Below are positions 40,853-49,980 of a stretch of DNA of 64,000 nt, in pieces (the first letter of the stretch is position 1; each line of letters begins with the position of its first letter). The notes under the pieces were generated by a model that was not told the DNA's origin, did not search any database, and worked only from the letters and a program-made list of their open reading frames with translations. Position numbers and translations under genes: made by a program. This DNA comes from Duganella aceris (GTDB lineage Bacteria; Pseudomonadota; Gammaproteobacteria; Burkholderiales; Burkholderiaceae_D), in contig NZ_JAADJT010000005.1 in assembly GCF_011090165.1 (NCBI RefSeq), forward strand, positions 310,001-374,000, given 5' to 3'.

Positions 40853-41875
40853 ATGAATGCTTACGAACTCCCGCAACCTTATTTGTTGTTCATGGGTGAC
40901 GCCACCGAGGCCGGTTTCGCCAAGACCGCGCTGGGTCTGAAGGACTGGGCGCCCGAGCGCTGCGTCGGCGAATGGCACCTGCCGGGTGGCAGCGTCTTCA
41001 CCGGCCTGCCCGAGCTGGCGCCGCGACAGGCCTACGCCGAAGGGGCGCGCGCCTTGTTGATCGGCGTGGCGGCCGTCGGCGGCGCGATCATGCCGCACTG
41101 GCTGCCGGCCCTGGTCGAGGCGCTTGAAGCCGGACTGGATCTGATCAGCGGCATGCATACCCGCATGGCCGACACACCGGTTCTGGTCGAGGCGGCGGCG
41201 CGCTGCGGCCGGCGGCTGTACGATGTGCGGACGCCACCGAAGAATCTGCCCATCGGCAAAGGCAACAAACGGAGCGGCCGCCGTCTGCTGACGGTGGGCA
41301 CGGACTGCGCGCTGGGGAAAAAATATACCGCGCTGGCGCTGACCACCGCCTTGCAGGCGCGTGACGTCGCGGTCAGCTTCCGCGCCACCGGCCAGACCGG
41401 GATCATGATCGCCGGCGCGGGCATCCCGATCGACGCGGTGGTGTCGGACTTCGTGGCCGGCGCCGCCGAGCTACTCAGCCCGGCCGCCGACGGCGCGCAT
41501 TGGGATATCATTGAAGGACAGGGTTCGCTGTTCCATCCTTCGTTCGCCGGCGTATCGCTTGGCCTGCTGCACGGCAGCCAGCCGGATGTACTGGTGCTGT
41601 GCCATGAGGCGGGGCGCACCCACATGCTGGGCCTGCCGGATTATCCGGTGCCATCTTTGAAGGAAGCCATCGAGCTGCACCTGGCGCTGGCGCGCCGCGT
41701 CAATCCGGCGGTCAGGGTGGCGGCCGTCAGCCTGAATACTTCGCAGCTCTCGGATGCGGAGGCGCTGGCCGCGATTCATGCCGTGCGCGAGGAGCTGGGC
41801 ATTCCGTGCGCCGATCCGTTGCGCCATCCGGTCGAATTTGCCGCGGTGGTCGACGCCTGCCTGGCGATGGCTTGA
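40853..41875 (+). CDS. dgcN: DUF1611 family, D-glutamate N-acetyltransferase-like (DgcN-like)
   Basis: 340 residues from ATG 40853; no strong ribosome site is seen, so translation may rely on coupling to the racemase gene 46 bp upstream. The N-terminal domain is followed by a P-loop-like segment TVGTDCALGKKYTALALT (residues 147-164) and VSFRATGQTGIMIAGAG, as in DUF1611 proteins. One member, DgcN, was shown to acetylate D-glutamate before DgcA racemises it. The fixed pairing here with a DgcA-like gene supports the same first step of D-glutamate catabolism. Other D-amino acids or dipeptides remain possible. Confidence 0.85.
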   Translation: MNAYELPQPYLLFMGDATEAGFAKTALGLKDWAPERCVGEWHLPGGSVFTGLPELAPRQAYAEGARALLIGVAAVGGAIMPHWLPALVEALEAGLDLISGMHTRMADTPVLVEAAARCGRRLYDVRTPPKNLPIGKGNKRSGRRLLTVGTDCALGKKYTALALTTALQARDVAVSFRATGQTGIMIAGAGIPIDAVVSDFVAGAAELLSPAADGAHWDIIEGQGSLFHPSFAGVSLGLLHGSQPDVLVLCHEAGRTHMLGLPDYPVPSLKEAIELHLALARRVNPAVRVAAVSLNTSQLSDAEALAAIHAVREELGIPCADPLRHPVEFAAVVDACLAMA

Positions 41876-41895
41876 ACTTGAACAGGAGAGCATCC

Positions 41896-43443
41896 ATGAC
41901 AGCAGGCCATCAGCCGGACCCGCCACCCTTCGACAGCAGCGGGTTCGATGCGATCGTCGGGCGCTTCATGCAGGCGTTTGAGTTGCCCGGCGTGGCGCTG
42001 GCGGTGGCGGGGCCGAACGGGCGGGCCTACGTGCGTGGCTACGGTGTGCGCGAGTTGGGCCGGCCGGCGCTGGTCGATGTGGAAACCTCGTTCGCGATCG
42101 CCTCGACCAGCAAAGCCTTTCTGGCGGCCTGCCTGGCGATGCTGGTCGACGACGGCAAGCTGGCCTGGGAGGATCCGGTGCGGCGCCATTTGCCGGAATT
42201 CGAATTGCACGATCCTGCCGCCAGCGAGATGATGACGGTGCGAGATCTGTTGCTCCACAACAGCGGGCTGCCGCTGGGGGCGGCCGATCTGATGCAGTTT
42301 CCGCGCAGCGACCATCGGCTGGAGGAGATCCTGGCGGCCTTGCGCCACTTTCCGCTGGGGGCGCGCTTCCGCAGCGGCTATGCCTACGACAATTGCCTGT
42401 ATCTGGTGGCGGGCATGCTGCTGGAGCGCGTGGCGGGACTGAGTTGGGACGACTTCGTTGCGCAACGCGTGTTCGCGCCGCTGGGCATGGCGGGCGCGGT
42501 GGCCAATCCGACGCTGGTCACCGGCGCCAATCGGGCTGGCCGGCATGCGCGACTGGGGCCGCCGATCATCGGCATGGGGGCGCTGGAGTTGGTGACGCCG
42601 GACGAGTCGGCGCTGATCGGGCCGGCCGGCGGCATCAACTGCGGCGCCGCCGCGCTGTTGTCGTGGCTTCAGGTGCAGCTGGGACGCGGTGCGCTGGCCG
42701 ACGGCCGGCGTTTGTGGAGCGAGGCTCAGGCCGACCAAATGTGGGCGCCGCGCACGCTGATCTCCTGCGGTCCGGGTCCGACAGCCGGGCAGCCGCAGCG
42801 TTCGGTGTTGCAGGCATATGCGCTGGGATGGGGCGTCAGCGATTATCGCGGTCGCCGCATGATCACGCATGGCGGCGCGCTGGCCGGGCAGACCAGCCGC
42901 GTCACCTTGCTGCCGGAGCAGGGCATCGGCTTCGCTTTGCTGAGCAATAGCGGCGATGCCGAGCCGCTGTCCGGCTTGCGTTATGCTTTGTTGGACTATC
43001 TGTTGAATGTGCCGTGCCATGATTGGCTTGACGCCAGCCGCAACGCGATCGCATCGGCGCAGGCGCAGGTGTTCGCGTTGGTGGGGCAGGGCGACTTTGT
43101 CGCGCCGGTGGGCGGTCCCGGCTTGCCGCTTTCAAGCTATGCCGGCCGCTATCGCGATGCCTGGTATGGCGAGGTGGAGGTCGGCTGTGATGAGGGTGGT
43201 CTCAGTATTGCGTTCAGCCGAACGTCGGCGCTGCGGGGCCGGCTTGAATCGTTTGGCACGGATTGCTTCCGCACCCGCTTCGCGCGCGGTGCGGCGGAGG
43301 ATGCGGTGGTGCAGTTTCATCTCGCCGAGGGCGCGGTCAGTCACGTCACGTTGCGGGCCTTGTCGCCGCTGGCCGATTTCAGTTTCGATTACCACGATTT
43401 GTTGTTGATGCCTGTTGCCGTTGTGGCGGGAGGGGCGCGATGA
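41896..43443 (+). CDS. Serine hydrolase, beta-lactamase/penicillin-binding family (D-peptidase or esterase)
   Basis: 515 residues from ATG 41896, with AGGAGAG upstream. Active-site motifs of the class C/PBP4-like family are complete: Ser70-x-x-Lys73 (ASTSKAF), Tyr164-x-Asn166 (AYDNC) and His325-Gly-Gly (ITHGG). A C-terminal beta-rich domain (about 400-515) resembles the lipocalin-like or D-aminopeptidase C-domain of this group. No signal peptide is evident. Members include D-aminopeptidases, D-esterases and DD-peptidases acting on D-amino-acid substrates, which fits the neighbouring DgcA/DgcN and M55 genes. It overlaps the S9 peptidase gene in an ATGA. Confidence 0.87.
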   Translation: MTAGHQPDPPPFDSSGFDAIVGRFMQAFELPGVALAVAGPNGRAYVRGYGVRELGRPALVDVETSFAIASTSKAFLAACLAMLVDDGKLAWEDPVRRHLPEFELHDPAASEMMTVRDLLLHNSGLPLGAADLMQFPRSDHRLEEILAALRHFPLGARFRSGYAYDNCLYLVAGMLLERVAGLSWDDFVAQRVFAPLGMAGAVANPTLVTGANRAGRHARLGPPIIGMGALELVTPDESALIGPAGGINCGAAALLSWLQVQLGRGALADGRRLWSEAQADQMWAPRTLISCGPGPTAGQPQRSVLQAYALGWGVSDYRGRRMITHGGALAGQTSRVTLLPEQGIGFALLSNSGDAEPLSGLRYALLDYLLNVPCHDWLDASRNAIASAQAQVFALVGQGDFVAPVGGPGLPLSSYAGRYRDAWYGEVEVGCDEGGLSIAFSRTSALRGRLESFGTDCFRTRFARGAAEDAVVQFHLAEGAVSHVTLRALSPLADFSFDYHDLLLMPVAVVAGGAR

Positions 43444-45905
43444 CGGCCGGTTTTTCGCTCGCAGAGGTGTTGGCGGCGCCGTTTCCTTCTGAGTTGCTGG
43501 TCGCTCCGAACGGCGAGTATGCGGCTTGGGTGTGGAACGACGGCGGTTGCCGCAACGTCTGGGTGGCGCCGACCATTGCGGCGGGGCCGGCGCGCGCGCT
43601 GACGGCTTACACCGGAGATGACGGCGTCACCATAGGCCAGCTGTGCTGGAGCGCGGGGGGCGATGCGGTGATCTACACGCGCGGCGCCTGCCTCGACGAC
43701 AGCATCCCGCCGGACCCGGACGGCCTGGCCGGCGCGCAGGCGGCACCGCGCATCTGGCTGGCCAGCATGGCGCAAGCGGCGCCACCACCACCGGCAAAGG
43801 GGCATCCGCTGCCGTCGCCGCTGGCGTTCGGGCGGCTGCCACCGCCGCCGGTCACGGGGCATCCGCTGGCGCCGTTGCCGTCGCCGTTGGCGTTCGGGCA
43901 GGTGCCACCGCCGCCGGCCATGGAGCATCCGCTGACGCCGTTGCCGTCGCCGCTGGCGTTCGGGCGGCTGCCACCGCCGCCGGTCACGGGGCATCCGCTG
44001 GCGCCGTTGCCGTCGCCGTTGGCGTTCGGGCAGGTGCCACCGCCGCCGGCCATGGAGCATCCGCTGGCGCCGTTGCCGTTGCCGCTGGCGTTCGGGCGGA
44101 TGCCATCGTCTTCAGCCGTGGGACATCCGCTGGCGCCGTTGCCGTTGCCGTCGCCGCTGGCGTTCGGGCGGGTGGCATCGTCGTCGATGGAGGCTGGGGG
44201 CGCGGTGGCGCCGGCGCTGCTGGCGGCGGGGCATTCGCCGGCGCCGTCGCCGCGCGGCGATCTGCTGGCCTATGTGCGCGACGGCCAGGTCTGGGGGCTG
44301 CGGCTGGCGGATCAGGGCTCTGCTTCGTGCTGGGTGCGGCAGCCGGGCCACTGCACTTCGCTGACCTGGTCGCCCGATGGTGCGCGGCTGGCCTTTGTCA
44401 GCGCGCGCGGCGACCATGCGATGGTGGGCATCCTGGATATCGCCAGCATGGCGGTGCGCTGGCTGGCGCCCGGGGCGCAACACGACATGGCGCCGGTGTG
44501 GTCGCCCGACAGCCACGCGCTCGCCTTCATCCGATTGGCCGATGACCCCGCACCGACCTATACGGCCCGCCCCAGCGGCAAACCCTGGTCGATCTGGACC
44601 GCCGACGTGGCCAGCGGCGCGGTGCGCTGCGCCTGGCGCGCGGCCGACGGCGACGGCAGTGTGTTCGCGCCGCTGGCCAGCGGTCCGCAACTGTTGTGGA
44701 CCCGTTGCGGACGTCTGGTCTTTCCCTGGGAAGGCGACGGCTGGCTGCATTTGTACGCGGTCACCGCCGAACCCAGCACCGATGCCGCCGCCATCGACCT
44801 GACCCCCGGCCCCGGCGAAGTGTTCGCGATGCAGGAAGATGCGCTGGCCGGCGGCGTGGTCTGCGTCGCCAACCGCGACCGGCGCGACGGTCGCCGTCTG
44901 TGGCGCTGCGAGCTGCCCGGCGGCCGCTTGTCGGCGCTCAGCCCCGGCGACGCCATGACCGACTTGCCGTCGCTGGCGAACGGCGTGATCGTCGCGTTAC
45001 AATCGGACGGACGCACGCCGCTGCGGCCCGTGGTGATCGGCAGCGGCCGCGATCTTGACGATGCCGGTTTGCCTGCGCGCTTCCCGGCGGCGCGGCTGGT
45101 CGAGCCGCAATCGGTGGCCTTCGCGTCGCTGGACGGCCTGGCCATCCACGCACAGATTTTCCTGCCGCCGCCGTTGGCCGACGGCTCGCGTCACCCGGCG
45201 ATCATCCATTGCCACGGCGGCCCGGCGCGGCAGATGCTGCCGGCCTGGCATCCGACCGAAGTCTATAGCAAGCAGTACGCGCTGAACCAATATCTGGCCA
45301 GTCGCGGCTACCTGGTGCTGTCGGTGAATTACCGCGGCGGCACCGGCTACGGCCTGGCGTTCCGCGAACCGCCGGCGTTCGGCGCCGGCGGCGCCAGCGA
45401 ATACCAGGACGTCGAGGCGGCGGTGCAGTTCCTGCGCAGGCGCGGCGACATCGACCCCGCGCGCATCGGGATCTACGGCATGAGCTATGGCGGCTTGCTC
45501 ACCGCGCTGGCGCTGGCGCGCGACTCGGCGCTGTTCGCGGCCGGCGTCGATTGCGCCGGCGTGTTCGACTGGAGCCCCGCGTTCAGCGGCGCCGGCGTGC
45601 CGGAGTCGCTGCGGCGGACGGCGGCGGCGTCATCGCCGTTGGCCGCCATCGAACAATGGCGCTCGCCGGTGTTGCTGGTGCACGCCGACGCCGATCTCGT
45701 GGTCCCGGTTGAACAGACCTTGGCGCTGGAACGTACGCTGCGCGCCACCGGAGGCGCCGAATGCGAGACAATCCTGTTGTCCGGCGAATCGCACGACCTG
45801 CTTCGGCACGCATCGTGGCTGCACTTCTTTGAAGCGACCGTGGCCTGGTTCGGCGCCAAGCTGGCGCCGGGCGGCGCGGTCGATCCGCAACAGAATCACA
45901 CTTAG
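43440..45905 (+). CDS. S9 family prolyl-oligopeptidase-type peptidase with repeat insertion
   Basis: 821 residues from ATG 43440, which overlaps the previous stop. An N-terminal beta-propeller (about 20-520; for example LTWSPDGARLAFVSARGD, VWSPDSHALAFI) is followed by the alpha/beta hydrolase domain with triad Ser682 (YGMSYGG), Asp752 (VHADADLVVP) and His785 (GESHDLL). These enzymes cut short peptides, often removing an acylated or N-terminal residue. Residues 122-252 are a proline-rich tandem repeat (separate entry) inserted in the propeller, not usual for the family. No signal peptide is seen. The context suggests processing of imported peptides. Confidence 0.9.
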   Translation: MTAGFSLAEVLAAPFPSELLVAPNGEYAAWVWNDGGCRNVWVAPTIAAGPARALTAYTGDDGVTIGQLCWSAGGDAVIYTRGACLDDSIPPDPDGLAGAQAAPRIWLASMAQAAPPPPAKGHPLPSPLAFGRLPPPPVTGHPLAPLPSPLAFGQVPPPPAMEHPLTPLPSPLAFGRLPPPPVTGHPLAPLPSPLAFGQVPPPPAMEHPLAPLPLPLAFGRMPSSSAVGHPLAPLPLPSPLAFGRVASSSMEAGGAVAPALLAAGHSPAPSPRGDLLAYVRDGQVWGLRLADQGSASCWVRQPGHCTSLTWSPDGARLAFVSARGDHAMVGILDIASMAVRWLAPGAQHDMAPVWSPDSHALAFIRLADDPAPTYTARPSGKPWSIWTADVASGAVRCAWRAADGDGSVFAPLASGPQLLWTRCGRLVFPWEGDGWLHLYAVTAEPSTDAAAIDLTPGPGEVFAMQEDALAGGVVCVANRDRRDGRRLWRCELPGGRLSALSPGDAMTDLPSLANGVIVALQSDGRTPLRPVVIGSGRDLDDAGLPARFPAARLVEPQSVAFASLDGLAIHAQIFLPPPLADGSRHPAIIHCHGGPARQMLPAWHPTEVYSKQYALNQYLASRGYLVLSVNYRGGTGYGLAFREPPAFGAGGASEYQDVEAAVQFLRRRGDIDPARIGIYGMSYGGLLTALALARDSALFAAGVDCAGVFDWSPAFSGAGVPESLRRTAAASSPLAAIEQWRSPVLLVHADADLVVPVEQTLALERTLRATGGAECETILLSGESHDLLRHASWLHFFEATVAWFGAKLAPGGAVDPQQNHT
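43803..44195 (+). repeat. In-frame proline-rich coding tandem repeat (66-bp unit, 132-bp higher order)
   Basis: Six units of about 22 codons, each like HPLAPLPSPLAFG followed by PPPP or SSS variants, encode residues 122-252 of the S9 peptidase. Two types alternate (ending VTG or AME). The 132-bp pairs 43836-43967 and 43968-44099 are almost identical at DNA level (I count two differences), so the expansion is recent. The last two units have drifted (PSSSAVG, ASSSMEA). The unit length is a multiple of three, so copy-number change keeps the frame. The insert is probably a flexible surface loop of the propeller. Confidence 0.92.
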
Positions 45906-45915
45906 AGGAACCTGC

Positions 45916-47058
45916 ATGAAACCAGCACAACTCGAACCCTTCCATGCCATCGCCGTCAGCCGCCAGGCCCACGCGCTGAAGGCGCAGGGGCGTTCCATCA
46001 TCCACATGGAATTCGGCCAACCGTCCACCGGCGCGCCGAGCACCGCCATCGCCCGCGCGCATCAGGTGCTGGACGCCGACCCGATGGGCTACTGGGACAG
46101 CACGCCGCTCAAAGCGCGCCTGGCGCAGCATTATCAGGAGCGTTACGAGATCGCGATCGATCCGGCGCGCTTCATCCTCACTTGCGGCGCCTCGCCGGCG
46201 CTGGTGCTGGCATTGAGTTCGATGTTCTCTCCCGGCCAGCGGGTGGCGCTGGCCAGGCCGGGTTATGTGGCCTATCGTAATACGCTCAAGGCGCTGCATC
46301 TGGAACCGGTGGAAATCGCCTGCGGCCCGGACACCGGCTACCAGCTGACGGCCGCCGCGCTGGCGGTGCTGGAGCCGGCGCCGGCCGGGGTGATCATCGC
46401 CAGTCCAGCTAATCCGACCGGCACCATCATCGCCGCCGGCGAACTGGCGGCGATCGCCGATGTTTGCCGCGCGCGCGACATCCGTATCATCTCCGACGAA
46501 ATCTACCATGGCCTGAGCTATATCGAACCGGCGCAAACCATGCTCGCCTACGCGCCCGACGCTTTGGTGGTCAGCAGCTTCTCGAAGTATTTCAGCATGG
46601 CGGGCTGGCGCCTGGGCTGGCTGCTGGCGCCGGCGGATCATGTCGAACGGGCCTGGGCCTATTGCGGCAACCTGTTCCTGACGGCGCCGTCGCTCAGCCA
46701 GCACGCCGCCCTGGCGGCCTTCGACGCGCCGGATGAACTGGCCGGCCATCTGGAGGTCTACCGCGAGAACCGCCGCCTGCTGCTAGCCGCGCTGCCGGGC
46801 CTTGGGCTGGACGCCATCGCGCCGCCCGATGGGGCGTTCTACATCTACGCCAATGTCGGCCACCTGACCGACGACAGCCTGGCCTTTTGCCAGCGCTTGT
46901 TGAACGACACTGGCGTCGCCACCGCGCCCGGCATCGATTTCGATCCGGTCGACGGCGGCCGTTTCGTGCGCTTCAGCTTTGCCGTGTCGACCGCGGAGAT
47001 CATCGACGCGATCGGCCGCCTGCAGCCCTGGTTCGCCGCGCAGCCAAGGAGGGCGTGA
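45916..47058 (+). CDS. Pyridoxal-phosphate aminotransferase, class I/II
   Basis: 380 residues, with AGAGGAA before the ATG. Fold-type I features are present: GQPSTGAP near the N-terminus, ASPANPTGT (Asn167), SDEIYHGL (Asp194, Tyr197), the Schiff-base lysine Lys224 in SSFSKYFSMAGWRLGW and the C-terminal VRFSF arginine. It transfers an amino group between an amino acid and a 2-oxoacid. In this locus it would deaminate an amino acid released by the peptidases, giving a 2-oxoacid that the PanE-like reductase could use. It lies 10 bp after the peptidase gene and 1 bp before the M55 gene. Confidence 0.92.
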   Translation: MKPAQLEPFHAIAVSRQAHALKAQGRSIIHMEFGQPSTGAPSTAIARAHQVLDADPMGYWDSTPLKARLAQHYQERYEIAIDPARFILTCGASPALVLALSSMFSPGQRVALARPGYVAYRNTLKALHLEPVEIACGPDTGYQLTAAALAVLEPAPAGVIIASPANPTGTIIAAGELAAIADVCRARDIRIISDEIYHGLSYIEPAQTMLAYAPDALVVSSFSKYFSMAGWRLGWLLAPADHVERAWAYCGNLFLTAPSLSQHAALAAFDAPDELAGHLEVYRENRRLLLAALPGLGLDAIAPPDGAFYIYANVGHLTDDSLAFCQRLLNDTGVATAPGIDFDPVDGGRFVRFSFAVSTAEIIDAIGRLQPWFAAQPRRA

Positions 47059-47059
47059 G

Positions 47060-47884
47060 ATGCGTCTGTATATTTCAGCCGATATTGAAGGCATCGCCGC
47101 CGTGGTCTCGCGCGATCAACTGGCGCCGGGAAAATTCGAATTCGAGAGCGCGCGCGACTGGATGACGGCGGCGGTGCTGGCCGCCTGCGACACGGCGCGC
47201 GAGCTGGGCGCCGAGGCGATCGTGGTCAGCGACTCGCACGGCACCGGCCAGAATATCCGCGCCGAGCTGATGCCCGATTATGTGGAGCTGGTGCGCTCCT
47301 GGCCTCGGCCGCTCGGCATGATGCAGGGTATCGAGGTGGGGCGCTACGATGGTGCGCTGCTGATCGGCTACCACGCCGGCGGCAGCAATCCGGCCGGCAC
47401 CTTGTCGCACACGATGAGCGGTGAATTCTTCCACGAAGTCCGCCTCAACGGCGTGGTGGTGCCGGAGGCGGGCATCAGCGCCGCGATCGCCGGCCATTTC
47501 GGCGTGCCGGTGCTGATGCTGGCGGGCGACGACGTGGCGGTGGCCGAGGCGACCGCGCTGCTGGGCGACATCGCCAGCGCGACGCTGAAGACCAGCACCG
47601 GCTGGCTGTCGGCGATGGTGCCGCCGCCGCAAGAGGCGGAACGGCGCCTGCGCGCCGGCGTGCGCGACGCCATCGGACGCATCGGCCAGGTGGCGCCGTA
47701 CGCGATGAGCGGACCGGTGACGCTGGAGATCCGCCTGCGTACCCGTTTGATGGCGGAGTGGCTGGCCCTGGTCAACGGCATCGAGCGGCTCGACGCATAT
47801 ACCATCCGCTACCGCGCCGACGACATGATCGGCATCTCGCGCTTCCTAATGTTCCTGACCAGTATCCGCAAGGCGATCGAATGA
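47060..47884 (+). CDS. M55 family D-aminopeptidase (DppA-like)
   Basis: 274 residues, starting one base after the aminotransferase stop. The ligand set of Bacillus subtilis DppA is conserved at matching places: Asp8 and Glu10 (SADIEG), His60 (SDSHG), His105 (GYHAGG) and Glu136 (VPEAGI), with His117 (LSHTMSGEFF) as the expected catalytic residue. DppA removes N-terminal D-amino acids such as D-Ala from short peptides, using zinc. Its presence beside DgcA/DgcN and a PBP-like hydrolase is the best evidence that the locus handles D-amino-acid peptides. It overlaps the next gene by an ATGA. Confidence 0.93.
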   Translation: MRLYISADIEGIAAVVSRDQLAPGKFEFESARDWMTAAVLAACDTARELGAEAIVVSDSHGTGQNIRAELMPDYVELVRSWPRPLGMMQGIEVGRYDGALLIGYHAGGSNPAGTLSHTMSGEFFHEVRLNGVVVPEAGISAAIAGHFGVPVLMLAGDDVAVAEATALLGDIASATLKTSTGWLSAMVPPPQEAERRLRAGVRDAIGRIGQVAPYAMSGPVTLEIRLRTRLMAEWLALVNGIERLDAYTIRYRADDMIGISRFLMFLTSIRKAIE

Positions 47885-48897
47885 AACAGCGCATCGCGAT
47901 CTTCGGCAGCGGCGCGATCGGTTGCTATGTCGGCGCCTGGCTGCGGCAGGCCGGCGCCGAGGTGGTGTTCATCGGCAGCGAGCGCATGCGGCAACGGGTG
48001 GCGGCGGAGGGGTTGACGCTGTCGGACATGCACCAGCGCCGGCTGCGGCTTGAGCCGGCGGCGCTCGCGTTCCGTGTTGAGCCGGCCGCCATGTCGGACG
48101 CGGATCTGGTCCTGGTTTGCGTCAAGAGCGGCGCGACCCGGCAGGCGACCGAAGCGGTGAGGGCATTTGCCCGGCCTTCGGCGCTGGTGGTCAGTCTGCA
48201 AAACGGCATTGGCAACGCCCGCACGATCGCAGAAGTGAACCCTTTGATGACGGTGCTGGGCGGCATGGTGCCGTTCAACGTCGCCCATCTGCCCGGCGGC
48301 CGACTGCACCGCGCCACGGAAGGGGAAATCATGGTGCAGGCGTCGCCGCTGTTGGCGCCGTGGCTGCCGCTGTTTGCCGCCGCCGGTTTGCCGCTGCGCG
48401 AACGGGCGGACTTCGCGCAGGTACAGTGGGGCAAGCTGCTGCTCAATCTGAATAATCCGATCAACGCGCTCTCCGGCGTGCCGCTGGCGAGCGAGTTGGG
48501 GCAGCGCGACTACCGCCGCTGCCTGGCGCTGTTGATCGGCGAAGCGTTGCAGGTGTTGCGCGCCGCCGGCATCCAGCCGGCGCGGATCGGCAAGGTCAAA
48601 CCGGCATGGCTGCCGGCGCTGTTGAATCTTCCGGATTGGGCGTTTCGCGCGGTGGCGGGGCAGATGTTGCGCATCGATCCGGCGGCGCGCTCGTCGATGT
48701 GGGACGATCTCCAGGCTGGCAAGCCCACCGAGATCGACTTCCTCTGCGGCGAAGTGGTGACGCTTGCCGCGTCGCTGGGCCGCGAGGCGCCGGCCAGTGC
48801 GCGCATCACGGCGCTGGTGCACGCCGCCGAAGGCGATGCGTCGCGGATGTCGATCGACGGCGCACGCCTTTGGCGGCTGTTGAACGAGCGGCCGTGA
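47881..48897 (+). CDS. 2-dehydropantoate 2-reductase family (PanE/ApbA-like) oxidoreductase
   Basis: 338 residues. The Rossmann start IAIFGSGAIGCYVGAWL, the ketopantoate-reductase CVKSGATRQAT lysine segment and SLQNGIGN, then the C-terminal helical domain with KLLLNLNNPINALSG are typical. The family reduces branched 2-oxoacids with NADPH. As the last gene of a translationally coupled catabolic run, it more likely reduces a 2-oxoacid made by the adjacent aminotransferase than makes pantoate. That is inference from context. Confidence 0.88.
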   Translation: MKQRIAIFGSGAIGCYVGAWLRQAGAEVVFIGSERMRQRVAAEGLTLSDMHQRRLRLEPAALAFRVEPAAMSDADLVLVCVKSGATRQATEAVRAFARPSALVVSLQNGIGNARTIAEVNPLMTVLGGMVPFNVAHLPGGRLHRATEGEIMVQASPLLAPWLPLFAAAGLPLRERADFAQVQWGKLLLNLNNPINALSGVPLASELGQRDYRRCLALLIGEALQVLRAAGIQPARIGKVKPAWLPALLNLPDWAFRAVAGQMLRIDPAARSSMWDDLQAGKPTEIDFLCGEVVTLAASLGREAPASARITALVHAAEGDASRMSIDGARLWRLLNERP

Positions 48898-48987
48898 ACA
48901 GCGTTCAGACCTCATCAACTGTTGTACACTCTTCCGGTAGCGAGGCGGTTGTGGTCTTGCCAATCTTTTTAACAATGGAGCAAGCAC

Positions 48988-49971
48988 ATGGCGCAGCGGC
49001 CTGAAGATGACAGCGCCCCCCAGAAAATCGATACGCAAATGCTGTCGGACCTTTGGGTGTTTCGCGAAGTGGCCAGCGCGGAATCCATCACCGGCGCGGC
49101 GGAGCAGTTGAACGTCACGCAAAGCGCGGTCAGCCAGCGGGTGTTGCGTCTGGAGTCCCGACTCAGCACGCAGTTACTGGTCCGCGAAAAAAACGGCCTG
49201 GTGCTGACCGAGGCCGGCGCGGCGCTGTCGAACGCGCTGAACCAGGTATCGTTTCTGCTCACCGATGCGCTCGACGACATCCGGCGGCCCGAACACAGAA
49301 CCATCGTCATCAGTTGCAAACCGTCGCTGGCGATCGAATGGCTGGTGCCCAAGCTGGAGGAGTTTTATCGTCTGCATCCGGGCATCGAAGTGTTCGTCCG
49401 ATCGGAGATGCTGTCGGCCACCAGCAAGCGGATGCAGGCGGAGGGCATCGACCTGGTGATCACCTACCAGCCGTCGCCGCCGGCCGAACTGCAGGAGCTG
49501 GCGTCGGTTCAGGAATGGGCGTTTCCGGTGTGTTCCCGGAGTTACCGCGCTTCGCTGGAGACCGAGGCCGCCAGCGCTCCGGTGCTGCTGCACGATGACA
49601 TGCCATGGGGGATGAGCGGCGCATCGCCGACGGAATGGGAAGCCTGGCGCTTGTCCAGCGGGCTGGATTGGCCGCCGCAGCAGGCCAGATCGCGTCACTT
49701 CAATCTGGCCCAGCTGGCGTATCAGGCCGCCGCCTCCAACCAGGGGGTGGCGATGGGGCGGGCGGTGATCGTGCATCGCATGCTGAGCCGGGGCGAGCTG
49801 GTGTCCGCGCTTGCGGCCCAGCCCAGTCCCGGCGAGACCTATTGGATTTCCTCGGCCCAGTCCGGCGACGTGCGTCCATGGACACGTTTGTTCGCGACCT
49901 GGTGGCGCGACGCCATGCGGGAGACGCAGCAGCAGACTTTATCGTTACTCAACGCGGATGTGTTGATGTAG
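48988..49971 (+). CDS. LysR family transcriptional regulator
   Basis: 327 residues from ATG 48988, with GGAG upstream. The winged helix reads LWVFREVASAESITGAAEQLN, then VTQSAVSQRVLRLESRL, and the effector domain follows (about 105-310; TIVISCKPSLAIEWLVPKLEEFYRLHPGIEVFV in part), as in GcvA-like LysR proteins. It lies 90 bp after the PanE-like gene on the same strand and 9 bp from the convergent TonB receptor stop. It may control the D-amino-acid locus upstream or the alpha-glucan locus; the former fits GcvA-type control of amino-acid genes. Confidence 0.92.
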   Translation: MAQRPEDDSAPQKIDTQMLSDLWVFREVASAESITGAAEQLNVTQSAVSQRVLRLESRLSTQLLVREKNGLVLTEAGAALSNALNQVSFLLTDALDDIRRPEHRTIVISCKPSLAIEWLVPKLEEFYRLHPGIEVFVRSEMLSATSKRMQAEGIDLVITYQPSPPAELQELASVQEWAFPVCSRSYRASLETEAASAPVLLHDDMPWGMSGASPTEWEAWRLSSGLDWPPQQARSRHFNLAQLAYQAAASNQGVAMGRAVIVHRMLSRGELVSALAAQPSPGETYWISSAQSGDVRPWTRLFATWWRDAMRETQQQTLSLLNADVLM

Positions 49972-49980
49972 CGAGCGCGC

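Noticed and set aside
43803..44195. Considered as a CRISPR array or REP-type intergenic repeat
   Set aside because: The units are directly adjacent with no unique spacers, lie inside a coding frame, and have a length that is a multiple of three. A coding minisatellite explains them.
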